A stretch of 6,390 nt of DNA from REEB95 sp035632395 (GCA_035632395.1 DASQGX010000070.1:1-6390), one strand, 5' to 3'; shown: positions 1 through 6,163, counted from the first letter of the stretch. Translations and numbers: made by a program. Notes: generated by a model not told the origin, from the sequence alone.

Positions 1-963
1 CGTGTCGAGCAAGCCTATCGCACCCTGGCGTCAGCCGACGGCGCACATGCGGCCGATGCGCACGCCGCGATCGAGCAATCCTATCGCCAGGACAAAGGCG
101 ACGAGTTCGTCGTGCCGACAATCGTCGGCGATTACGCCGGAATGAAAGACGGCGACGGGCTCATTTGCGCCAATTTCCGCTCCGACCGCGTGCGCCAAAT
201 CCTCTTGGCGCTGCTCGATCCAAAATTCGATGCGTTCCCGCGCGCGCGCGCGGTGAAATTTGCCGCGGCGCTCGGCCTGACCCAGTATTCCGACGAGCTC
301 AACGGCCTGATGAAAGTCGTGTTTCCGCCGGAGGATTTGCACGACACACTCGGCGAAGTGGTGGCGCAGGCCGGACTCAAGCAGCTGCGAATCGCCGAAA
401 CCGAGAAATACGCCCACGTCACGTTTTTCTTCAACGGCGGCCGCGAAATTGAATTCGCCGGCGAAAGCCGCATCTTGGTACCGTCGCCGCGGGTCGCAAC
501 CTATGATTTGAAGCCCGAAATGTCGGCGTTTGAAGTCACGGACAAGCTCGTAGCGGCCATTGATGCGGGCGCATTCGATCTGATCGTCGTCAATTACGCC
601 AACACCGACATGGTCGGCCACACCGGCGACATCGCCGCCGCGATCAAAGCAGTCGAAGCCGTCGATCAATGTCTCGGCCGCGTCGCGGCGGCGGTCGAAC
701 GCGTCGGCGGCTGTCTGCTTATCACTGCCGACCACGGCAACGCCGAGCAGATGCGCGATCCGAAATCGGCGCAGCCGCACACCGCGCATACGACCAATCC
801 GGTGCCGCTGCTGCTGGTTAATCCGCCGGCGGGCGTAACCCAACTGCGCGACGGCAAGCTCGCGGATATCGCGCCGACGGTTTTGTCGTTGCTCCATTTG
901 GCGCAACCCAAGGCGATGACGGGCCAGAACCTTGCCCGCGCCGCCGCGCGTGTCACGGCCTAG
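1..963 (+). CDS. gpmI: 2,3-bisphosphoglycerate-independent phosphoglycerate mutase, 3' part (5' end outside window)
   Basis: This cytoplasmic glycolytic/gluconeogenic enzyme interconverts 3- and 2-phosphoglycerate using two Mn ions and a phosphoserine intermediate. The frame is open from base 1 to the TAG at 961-963 and gives 320 residues. The family is about 510 long, so roughly the first 200 residues, including the catalytic serine, lie upstream. Visible landmarks are GMKDGDGL (near 139-162), AETEKYAHVTFFFNGG (near 397-444), VPSPRVATYDLKPEM, NYANTDMVGHTG with metal ligands Asp (607-609) and His (619-621), TADHGNAE with Asp-His (730-735), and the last metal-binding His in HTAHT (787-789). 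The 41-residue spacing between the first Asp and the Asp-His pair equals that of the Geobacillus enzyme (403 and 444). The usual Pro or Gly of ANPDMVGH is Thr here, which is probably neutral. An in-frame GTG at 112 is only an internal Val codon. The 3' end overlaps the next gene by 14 bases. Confidence 0.97.
   Translation, partial: RVEQAYRTLASADGAHAADAHAAIEQSYRQDKGDEFVVPTIVGDYAGMKDGDGLICANFRSDRVRQILLALLDPKFDAFPRARAVKFAAALGLTQYSDELNGLMKVVFPPEDLHDTLGEVVAQAGLKQLRIAETEKYAHVTFFFNGGREIEFAGESRILVPSPRVATYDLKPEMSAFEVTDKLVAAIDAGAFDLIVVNYANTDMVGHTGDIAAAIKAVEAVDQCLGRVAAAVERVGGCLLITADHGNAEQMRDPKSAQPHTAHTTNPVPLLLVNPPAGVTQLRDGKLADIAPTVLSLLHLAQPKAMTGQNLARAAARVTA
239..252. repeat. (CG)7 alternating purine-pyrimidine tract inside gpmI
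   Basis: Fourteen bases of strict CG alternation encode part of the Pro-Arg-Ala-Arg-Ala stretch in the less conserved part of gpmI. Such tracts can slip during replication or adopt Z-DNA. Here the frame stays intact and the protein reads through with normal family similarity on both sides. In a genome this rich in G and C it may simply reflect codon choice. Confidence 0.6.
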
Positions 964-2188
964 GCGCGCGGCGCTTCCGGCCGCTCTGCTCGCGGCGGGG
1001 CTCGTCGCCGCCGTGCCTGCCTACGCACAGACCTCGCCGCAGCAAAACCTGAACGACGTCGAGCGCCAACTCGACCAGACAAAACAGCAACAGCAGACGC
1101 TCACCAAGCAGGCACAGGACCTCGCCGGCCAGATCCAAGCGCTGCGCGACAACGAGGTTCGGGCCGCCGCCGGCGCACAGCAGCACGAAGCGGCGCTCGA
1201 TCGCCTCGACCGCAAGCTCGCGAATTTGACCGCCAAAGAGCAGGCGGACGCGGCCGAGCTTCAGGGCAAACGGCGCACCGAAGCGCAAGTATTGACGGCG
1301 TTGGTGCAACTGGCACGCGATCCGCCGACCGCGCTGGCGCTGACGCCAATGCCGCCGGTAGATGCGGTGCGCGGCGGATTGCTGCTCGGCCGGGCCGTAC
1401 CGCCGCTGGCGGCGCGGGCACATGCGCTGGGCGACGCGATCGCCCAATTCGAAGCGGTGCGGGCTCAGATCGTCGCCGCCCAGGCAGAGCATCGCACCGA
1501 GGGCGAGAGCCTGGCCCAGGCCCAAGCTCAGATCGCGGCCTTGATCGCGCAAAAACAAGCCTTGCAGCTGCAGACCCAGGCCGGCCTCGACGAGAACAAC
1601 CGCCGGCAGGCGGCGTTGGCTGCCAAAGCCAGCGGCCTCCGCGACCTGATCGCGCGGCTCGAGGCCGATCGGCGCGATGCCGAGCAACGCGCCGCATCAC
1701 GCGCCGGCAGCAAGACGCCCCTCGCTGTTACCGCCACCGGATCGGCGCGGCCGCCAGCCGGCGCGCCAGCCAATTTCCGACCAATTGCCCAAGCCAAGGG
1801 GCGCTTTGCGGTACCGGCGACCGGCTTGCTGGTGACGCGCTTCGGCGAAGTGCAGCCCGGCGGTATGACCAGCAAAGGCCTCACCTTCGAGACGCGAACC
1901 GGCGCGCAGGTGGTGGCGCCGTTCGACGGCAGGGTGGTTTACGCCGGACTGTTCAAGGGCTACGGCCGAATATTGATCATCGATCACGGCGGCGGCTATT
2001 ATTCGGTTCTGGCTGGGCTCGATCGTATCGAGCAAAGTGTCGGGCAATGGCTCGTGGCAGGCGAGCCGGTAGGGGTCATGCCGCAGGGTAGTCAAAGACC
2101 CCGTCTCTATCTCGAGCTACGCGATAACGGCCAATCGATCAACCCGTTGCCGTGGTTGGCGATCCACGATGAAAAGGTAAATGGATGA
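950..2188 (+). CDS. Secreted EnvC-like murein hydrolase activator (coiled coil plus degenerate LytM/M23 domain)
   Basis: Likely periplasmic regulator of peptidoglycan amidases in cell separation, by analogy with E. coli EnvC. From GTG 950 the protein is 412 residues. It has a signal peptide (SRPRR, then a hydrophobic Ala/Leu/Val core, cleavage near Ala26 in AYA-Q). Gln/Ala/Glu-rich coiled coils follow at about 30-120 and 160-250, with a short Pro-rich break (PPTALALTPMPP, 125-136) between. A Pro/Ala linker leads to an M23 fold at about 284-405. The zinc-site residues of active LytM enzymes are absent. The HxGxD position reads Ser308-Lys-Gly-Leu-Thr312, the YGHL-type position reads LAGL, and HxH reads Arg-Leu-Tyr387, as in EnvC (LYFEI there, LYLEL here). 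GTG 950 is preferred over TTG 932 as the commoner start codon, but neither has a clear Shine-Dalgarno and both keep the signal peptide. Overlaps with gpmI and ctpA suggest translational coupling. Confidence 0.9.
   Translation: MSRPRRAALPAALLAAGLVAAVPAYAQTSPQQNLNDVERQLDQTKQQQQTLTKQAQDLAGQIQALRDNEVRAAAGAQQHEAALDRLDRKLANLTAKEQADAAELQGKRRTEAQVLTALVQLARDPPTALALTPMPPVDAVRGGLLLGRAVPPLAARAHALGDAIAQFEAVRAQIVAAQAEHRTEGESLAQAQAQIAALIAQKQALQLQTQAGLDENNRRQAALAAKASGLRDLIARLEADRRDAEQRAASRAGSKTPLAVTATGSARPPAGAPANFRPIAQAKGRFAVPATGLLVTRFGEVQPGGMTSKGLTFETRTGAQVVAPFDGRVVYAGLFKGYGRILIIDHGGGYYSVLAGLDRIEQSVGQWLVAGEPVGVMPQGSQRPRLYLELRDNGQSINPLPWLAIHDEKVNG
2172..2177 (+). promoter_or_regulatory. Ribosome binding site for ctpA
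   Basis: AAAAGG lies at the end of the EnvC-like gene, 7 bases before ATG 2185 and 10 before a second in-frame ATG at 2188. The spacing mildly favours 2185, which also forms the ATGA stop/start overlap with the upstream gene (2185-2188). Initiation is therefore probably helped by ribosomes finishing the upstream frame. Confidence 0.6.
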
Positions 2189-3561
2189 TGCGCTTCCGTC
2201 ATTTAGCGGTTTCGGCCGCGATCTTCGTATGGCTCCTGGCGCCGGCGGCGCAATCGGCCGACGCACCCCAGACACCTGCGCCGAAACACGACGCCGACAC
2301 CTATCGCGAGCTCGACCTGTTCGGCGAAGTGTTCGAGCGCGTCCGCGCTGACTATGTCGACAAGGTTTCGGATCAGCAGCTGATCGAAGCCGCAATCAAC
2401 GGCATGCTGTCGTCGCTCGATCCACATTCGAGCTACATGAACGCTAAGGACTTCGCCGAAATGCAGGTGCAGGTCCAGGGCGAGTTTGGTGGTCTCGGCA
2501 TCGAAGTGACGATGGAAGACGGTCTGGTGAAAGTGGTGTCGCCGATCGACGGCACGCCCGCGGCCAAGGCCGGCCTTAAGCCCGGCGATCTGATCGTCGC
2601 GATCGACAACCAGCCGATTTCGGGCATGAGCCTAAACGACGCGGTCGAGAAAATGCGCGGCCCGATCGGCAGCGAGATCAAGCTGGTCATTCGCCGTGGC
2701 ACGCAGCAGCCATTCACCGTCGCCATCCGCCGCGCCGTCATTAAGGTACAGTCCGTCCGCTCGCACGTCATCGACAACGACATCGGCTACGTCCGCATCA
2801 GCAGCTTCAACGAGCAGGCCGACAGCGGCGTGCACGCGGCGATCAAATCGCTGATGGAGAAATCGCACGACAAACTCGCCGGCATCGTGCTCGATCTGCG
2901 CAACAATCCCGGCGGCCTGCTCGACCAGGCGGTGGCCGTCGCCAACGACTTCATCGGTCAGGGCGAGATCGTCTCAACCCGCGGCCGGCACCCGGAAGAC
3001 GCTCAGCGCTTCGATGCCAAGCCCGGCAACGACATCAGCAAGGACCTGCCAATGGTTGTGCTGATCAACGGCGGCTCGGCCTCGGCCTCGGAAATCGTCG
3101 CCGGCGCGCTCAAGGATCATCGCCGCGCCGTGTTGCTCGGCACGCGCAGCTTCGGCAAGGGATCGGTGCAGACGATCATCCAGCTGCCCGGTCACGGCGC
3201 GATGCGGCTGACCACCGCGCGCTATTACACGCCATCTGGCCGCTCGATTCAGGCCACCGGCATCGAGCCGGATATCGTCGTCGAACCGGCCAAGATCGAG
3301 AAGATCGCGACCGGCCCGGCGCTGCATGAATCGGACCTCAAGGGCGCGCTCAAGAACACCGACCAGGGCGCAGCAAAGGGGGCGGCAAAGACCTCGACGA
3401 CGGCCCCGGCAGCGACGCCGGACAAGAACACGACGCCACCAGCCGACGAAAACGGCGACGAATCGGCGACCTTCGGCAGCGCCGACGACTATCAGCTCGC
3501 CCGCGCCGTCGACATGCTGCGTGGCCTGGTGCTGTTCGGACCGAAGAAGACGGTGCACTGA
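2185..3561 (+). CDS. ctpA: Carboxy-terminal processing protease, S41 family (CtpA)
   Basis: Secreted serine/lysine protease that trims or degrades envelope proteins from their C-termini. In other bacteria, relatives act on peptidoglycan hydrolases. The product has 458 residues. A signal peptide spans about 1-25 (RFRH, hydrophobic core, AAQSA). A helical N-terminal segment follows, then a PDZ domain at about 102-184 (GGLGIEV, AGLKPGDLIVAIDN) and the S41 core to about 370. The catalytic Ser300 sits in GSASASEI and Lys325 in FGKGSVQ, 25 residues apart as in E. coli Prc (430/455). Gln329 matches the third CtpB active-site residue. Residues about 393-422 are an Ala/Thr/Lys/Pro low-complexity linker. 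A conserved-looking DYQLARAVDMLRGL helix closes the protein. It starts by ATGA overlap with the EnvC-like gene, pointing to a shared envelope role. The symbol follows common alphaproteobacterial usage. Confidence 0.95.
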   Translation: MMRFRHLAVSAAIFVWLLAPAAQSADAPQTPAPKHDADTYRELDLFGEVFERVRADYVDKVSDQQLIEAAINGMLSSLDPHSSYMNAKDFAEMQVQVQGEFGGLGIEVTMEDGLVKVVSPIDGTPAAKAGLKPGDLIVAIDNQPISGMSLNDAVEKMRGPIGSEIKLVIRRGTQQPFTVAIRRAVIKVQSVRSHVIDNDIGYVRISSFNEQADSGVHAAIKSLMEKSHDKLAGIVLDLRNNPGGLLDQAVAVANDFIGQGEIVSTRGRHPEDAQRFDAKPGNDISKDLPMVVLINGGSASASEIVAGALKDHRRAVLLGTRSFGKGSVQTIIQLPGHGAMRLTTARYYTPSGRSIQATGIEPDIVVEPAKIEKIATGPALHESDLKGALKNTDQGAAKGAAKTSTTAPAATPDKNTTPPADENGDESATFGSADDYQLARAVDMLRGLVLFGPKKTVH

Positions 3562-3580
3562 GAGCACCGCGCGGACCGGC

Positions 3581-4060
3581 ATGAGGAGCGCTAAGCCGCC
3601 CGCCGGCTACCGTCGCGGCGTCGGCATCATGCTCATCGACAGCCATCGGCGGGTCTTCGTCGGCCGCCGCGTCGGCACCGAAGCAGGCTGGCAGATGCCG
3701 CAAGGCGGCATCGACGGCAACGAGACACCGCGCGTCGCGGCGATGCGTGAGCTCGAGGAGGAAGTCGGCACCGACAAGGCCGCGATTCTGGCCGAAAGCG
3801 CGCATTGGCTTAGCTACGACTTTCCCGCCGCGTTACGCCCGTCGATCTGGGGCGGACGCTATGCTGGCCAGACGCAAAAGTGGTTCGTCATGCGCTTCAC
3901 CGGCACCGACCACGATATCCAGCTCGACGGCCACATGCCGGAATTCAACGCCTGGAAATGGATCGCGCCGCATGAGTTGCCTGCGCTCGCCATCGACTTC
4001 AAGCAGGCGCTCTATCGCGCACTGCTCGAAGAATTTGCGACGGTCCTCAGCCAGTGCTAG
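3581..4060 (+). CDS. rppH: RNA pyrophosphohydrolase RppH (Nudix hydrolase)
   Basis: Removes pyrophosphate from the 5' end of primary transcripts, or hydrolyses dinucleoside polyphosphates (older names invA/ialA), and so exposes mRNA to 5'-monophosphate-dependent decay. It is cytoplasmic. The 159 residues match the usual length of about 160. YRRGVGIML opens the fold and WQMPQGGID precedes a full Nudix box at 42-64 (Gly42, Glu48, Arg56-Glu57, Glu60, Glu61, Gly63). Glu60/61 are the expected metal ligands. RppH-type signatures follow: YDFPAAL, GRYAGQTQKWFVMRF, the EF..WKW segment near 121-127, and DFKQALY. ATG 3581 is chosen because it gives family length and begins just before the conserved YRRG. 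The frame is open further upstream, but only inside ctpA. No convincing Shine-Dalgarno precedes it, and the 19-base gap after ctpA suggests read-through from that gene. Its TAG interlocks with the stop of the opposing gene. Confidence 0.95.
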   Translation: MRSAKPPAGYRRGVGIMLIDSHRRVFVGRRVGTEAGWQMPQGGIDGNETPRVAAMRELEEEVGTDKAAILAESAHWLSYDFPAALRPSIWGGRYAGQTQKWFVMRFTGTDHDIQLDGHMPEFNAWKWIAPHELPALAIDFKQALYRALLEEFATVLSQC

Positions 4061-4857
4061 GCCGCGGTGCGGCGGCGCAGCGCGCGCCACGCCACATTGG
4101 CGGCCAGAAGATTGAGCCGGCCGTGCGGCTTGAGGCCGATCGCCTTGAAAGTCATCGCCACCACGCGCTCGATATGGTGCGGACGATAAACCCGCGCCGC
4201 CGCGGTAAGATATTCGCGATGCGCACGCCGGCGATCGTAGATTGCGTCCGGCGCGGCATTGGCGACGAAGTAGGCGTAGGACAACTCGTCGTCCTCGGAT
4301 TCGCGAATCCGTCCGAGCGCGATGCGTATACGCCGCCAGCGCCCTAGCCGCTCGCGCGCGAGATAGCGCTTCATGTGAGTGTAGAACAGCTTGTAGTGCC
4401 GGAGCTCATCGGCGGCGATGCGGTAACAGATTTTGCGCAGCACCGGCTCCTGCGTCGCTTCGGCGAGTGCGGTGTAGTAGCTGCTGGTGCCGGTTTCGAC
4501 GATGCAGCGTGCCACCAGCTCGCCGGCGCGCGAGCCGCGGATCGAACGTTCGGCGTCGAGGTCGACGCGGAATCCGGCGGAGAAACGCGCACACGCCACG
4601 CCATGGTCGAACGTCGGATCGGCAAGCGTCGACCAGCGGCCAAGCGCCGCACCGTGTTGAACCTCTTCATCGCCCCAGATGCGGGCCGCTTCCTGGAATT
4701 CGGGATCGTCGGCAAAGACGTTGCATAGATAGCGCGTGTAGTCGGCACCGTTCTGCTCGACTAGGCTCGCGGCCTTGGCGAGGCGCAGGATCGCCGGCTC
4801 GACCTTCGCCGGATTGAACCGGTCCCACGGAATATCGTTCAGCGTCCAATGACCCAC
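4057..4857 (-). CDS. Ferritin-like di-iron carboxylate protein, acyl-ACP-desaturase-like, substrate unknown
   Basis: Predicted soluble four-helix-bundle protein of 266 residues, with no signal peptide or membrane segment. A complete di-iron ligand set is visible: Glu34 (SLVEQNGADY), Glu65 and His68 (DEEVQHG), Glu121 (VETGTSSYY), and Glu151 and His154 (ADELRHYKLF). The order Glu, ExxH, Glu, ExxH and the spacings (31, 56, 30) resemble stearoyl-ACP desaturase (Glu105, 143, 196, 229), as does the text around the ligands. The protein is shorter than the plant desaturases (near 340-360 mature residues), and its Arg-rich C-terminal third is not a part I can assign. It could be an oxidase, hydroxylase, desaturase or iron-handling protein; the sequence does not decide. 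Translation starts at GTG 4857 behind a strong AAGGAAG. The upstream binding-protein gene ends 46 bases away. Confidence is high for the fold and low for any reaction. Confidence 0.85.
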   Translation of the reverse strand: MGHWTLNDIPWDRFNPAKVEPAILRLAKAASLVEQNGADYTRYLCNVFADDPEFQEAARIWGDEEVQHGAALGRWSTLADPTFDHGVACARFSAGFRVDLDAERSIRGSRAGELVARCIVETGTSSYYTALAEATQEPVLRKICYRIAADELRHYKLFYTHMKRYLARERLGRWRRIRIALGRIRESEDDELSYAYFVANAAPDAIYDRRRAHREYLTAAARVYRPHHIERVVAMTFKAIGLKPHGRLNLLAANVAWRALRRRTAA

Positions 4858-4863
4858 GGGCGT

Positions 4864-4870
4864 CTTCCTT
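4864..4870 (-). promoter_or_regulatory. Strong ribosome binding site fixing the GTG start of the ferritin-like gene
   Basis: Read on the minus strand, AAGGAAG ends 6 bases before GTG 4857. It is among the best Shine-Dalgarno matches in the window and supports the non-ATG start. No upstream in-frame ATG competes. Confidence 0.7.
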
Positions 4871-4877
4871 GCCCGCG

Positions 4878-4883
4878 ATTATA
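4878..4883 (-). promoter_or_regulatory. Candidate -10 box (TATAAT) for the ferritin-like gene
   Basis: A perfect TATAAT stands in a 46-base intergenic gap that is otherwise GC-rich. It would place the transcript start about 7 bases downstream, directly ahead of the Shine-Dalgarno, giving a leader of about 14 bases. At 16-18 bases upstream I find no TTGACA-like hexamer (the best windows read like TAGGCG). Activity would therefore depend on an extended or activator-assisted promoter. The alternative is chance, with transcription reading through from the binding-protein gene. Confidence 0.4.
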
Positions 4884-4884
4884 G

Positions 4885-4898
4885 CGCCGGCGCCGGCG
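4885..4898. repeat. 14-base perfect palindrome next to the candidate -10 box
   Basis: CGCCGGCGCCGGCG is its own reverse complement and lies one base upstream (minus strand) of the TATAAT, in what would be the promoter spacer. It could be an operator, or a stem at the end of the binding-protein transcript. No T-run follows it on the minus strand, so it is not a classic intrinsic terminator. GC-rich tracts produce such palindromes by chance fairly often. Confidence 0.5.
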
Positions 4899-4903
4899 TG
4901 CGC

Positions 4904-6094
4904 CTATTTCGGCGGATTGAATTCTTTCCAGGGATCCTTGACGTTCGGGATCGTATAGAACTCGGTGTTCACCAGCTTGCCGTTCTTCATTTCGGCGCGG
5001 CGGATGTAGATGTTCTGCACGATTTCGCGCGTCGCCGGATCGATCGAAATCGGCCCGCGCGGGCTGTTCGGATCGGTCCAATGCGACAGCACTGCCATCG
5101 CCTGATCGGGGGTGAATTTGCCGCCGGTTTTCTTGATCGTGTCGAAGATCGCCGCCATGCCGTCCCAGCCGCCGACGGCATAGACATCGGGCGTGCTGTT
5201 GGCGCCGTATTCCTTCTTCCACGCGGCGACGAACGCGACGTTGGCCGGCCGCGCCGCGGTCGCGGAATAGGTGCCGGCGCTGATGATGCCGGCGGCGTTG
5301 GCGCCCATGTTGGGCAATTCCTCGTCAGGCAGCAGATCCTGCGTGGCGACGATCTTGGTCCCATGTTCCATCAGCTTGGCGTTGTGGATTTCCTTCACCA
5401 TCGTCGTCGCTTGCGTGCCGGCCGGAACCCAGATGAACGCGACATTCGGATGCGCGTCGGCGATGCGCTGCACGAACGGCGAGAAATCGGGATTGACGAA
5501 CGGGAAGCGCACCGAAGTCAGTGAGCCGCCGCCGTCGACGATGCCCTTTTTGAACGCGGCTTCGGCGTCCCAGCCCGGATTGAAATCGCTGACCGCGCTA
5601 TAGGCGACCTTCCAACCTTGCTGCGCCACCCACTTACCGAGCGGGTAAGCCGTCTGCCATTGGGTGAACGACACGCGCACGACATAGGGCGACAGGCGTG
5701 GCAGCGCGACCGCCGAAGCGTTCATGTCGACGAACGGCACCTTGGCCTCGGCAGTGAGCGGCGCGATCGCCAGCGCGATCGGCGAGGCAATGACACCGCC
5801 GAGGAACTGCACGTGTTCGCGCACGATCAGCTCTTGTGCCACGCGCTTGCCGACGTCCGGACTGGAACTGGTGTCGTCGCGGCGGATGATCTCAACCTTG
5901 ACGCCAGGCGGCAGATCCTTGGCGTGCAGCTTGGCGTAGAGGCTCAGCCCCTTGTCGAGCTCGTCGCCCGGCTGCGCCAGAGCGCCCGAATAGCTGTTGA
6001 CGATACCAATCTTGATGGTCTGCGCCGCCGCCGGCAGCGTCGCTACAAGCAACGCGCCGCACGCAACGGCGCCCAAGAATTTTGCAGTTTGCAT
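4904..6094 (-). CDS. ABC transporter periplasmic substrate-binding protein, type 1 fold (branched-chain amino acid/LivK class)
   Basis: Predicted periplasmic receptor that delivers a ligand to an ABC importer. The 396-residue product opens with a signal peptide (short basic start, hydrophobic core, cleavage near Ala24 in PAAA-QT). TIKIGIVNSYSG (26-37) is the typical first strand. The segment about 94-122 (VQFLGG, ASPIALAIAPLTAEAKVPFV) is the family's ligand-cleft region. The C-terminal RGPISIDPATREIVQNIYI (346-364) is also characteristic. The ligand cannot be read from sequence; this class binds amino acids, amides, or aromatic and other carboxylates. ATG 6094 is preferred over an in-frame GTG at 6142 because GGAGG lies 5 bases ahead of it and the signal peptide then begins at residue 1. 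Cys12 does not sit in a proper lipobox. No permease or ATPase gene is in the window, so it is either an orphan receptor or its partners lie outside. Confidence 0.93.
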   Translation of the reverse strand: MQTAKFLGAVACGALLVATLPAAAQTIKIGIVNSYSGALAQPGDELDKGLSLYAKLHAKDLPPGVKVEIIRRDDTSSSPDVGKRVAQELIVREHVQFLGGVIASPIALAIAPLTAEAKVPFVDMNASAVALPRLSPYVVRVSFTQWQTAYPLGKWVAQQGWKVAYSAVSDFNPGWDAEAAFKKGIVDGGGSLTSVRFPFVNPDFSPFVQRIADAHPNVAFIWVPAGTQATTMVKEIHNAKLMEHGTKIVATQDLLPDEELPNMGANAAGIISAGTYSATAARPANVAFVAAWKKEYGANSTPDVYAVGGWDGMAAIFDTIKKTGGKFTPDQAMAVLSHWTDPNSPRGPISIDPATREIVQNIYIRRAEMKNGKLVNTEFYTIPNVKDPWKEFNPPK

Positions 6095-6096
6095 GT

Positions 6097-6104
6097 CCCC
6101 CTCC
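6097..6104 (-). promoter_or_regulatory. Ribosome binding site that decides the start of the binding-protein gene
   Basis: On the minus strand GGAGGGGG precedes ATG 6094, with the GGAGG core 5 bases from it. The alternative start GTG 6142 would place this site inside the coding region, ahead of a signal peptide beginning at residue 17. I therefore reject the longer form. Confidence 0.75.
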
Positions 6105-6110
6105 GCTCCG

Positions 6111-6131
6111 GCTGGCCCGGTATCCGGCAGC
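6111..6131. repeat. Imperfect inverted repeat ahead of the binding-protein gene
   Basis: GCTG-gc-CCGG (6111-6120) and CCGGCAGC (6124-6131) can pair as eight base pairs with a two-base bulge around a three-base TAT loop. It lies 6 bases upstream (minus strand) of the Shine-Dalgarno. As RNA it could be a leader stem affecting ribosome access; as DNA it could be a protein site. No function is known to me. Confidence 0.4.
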
Positions 6132-6163
6132 AAGGTTGGCACGCGACAGCCACCTTGCCAAGG
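6131..6163. repeat. Nested inverted repeats with three CAAGG/CCTTG arms in the intergenic gap
   Basis: CAAGGTTGGC (6131-6140) pairs with GCCACCTTG (6149-6157) as nine base pairs, with one bulged T and an eight-base loop. The right arm's CCTTG is also mirrored by CAAGG at 6159-6163, so the two pairings exclude each other. The element lies between the end of the partial gene (stop at 6187-6189) and the binding-protein gene, both on the minus strand. It could terminate the first transcript, but no U-run follows on that strand. It could instead be an operator or leader structure of the second. Confidence 0.45.

Noticed and set aside
31..906. 291-codon open frame on the minus strand, opposite gpmI
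   Set aside because: It lies wholly antisense to an unmistakable gpmI. Its Arg/Ala/Gly/Asp-rich text resembles no family I know. Long antisense frames are expected when third positions are mostly G or C.
953..1687. Minus-strand open frame opposite the EnvC-like gene, and another at 1101-1700
   Set aside because: Both are shadows of the coiled-coil region, with Leu/Arg- and Arg/Pro-rich low-complexity translations.
3326..3580. Upstream extension of the rppH frame to ATG 3326
   Set aside because: The extension overlaps ctpA, is Arg/Pro/Thr-rich noise, and would make rppH far longer than its family. The conserved YRRG begins just after ATG 3581.
2974..3582. 202-codon minus-strand open frame opposite the ctpA 3' half
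   Set aside because: Antisense to the conserved S41 core, low-complexity Arg/Val-rich translation, no ribosome site evident.
4242..4817. Plus-strand open frame opposite the ferritin-like gene
   Set aside because: Arg/Cys/Ser-rich shadow translation. The minus-strand frame has clear di-iron motifs.
6137..6158. Possible sigma-54 promoter (TGGCACG then TTGC on the plus strand)
   Set aside because: The spacing between the two elements is 11-12 bases against the required 4-5, and no plus-strand gene follows.
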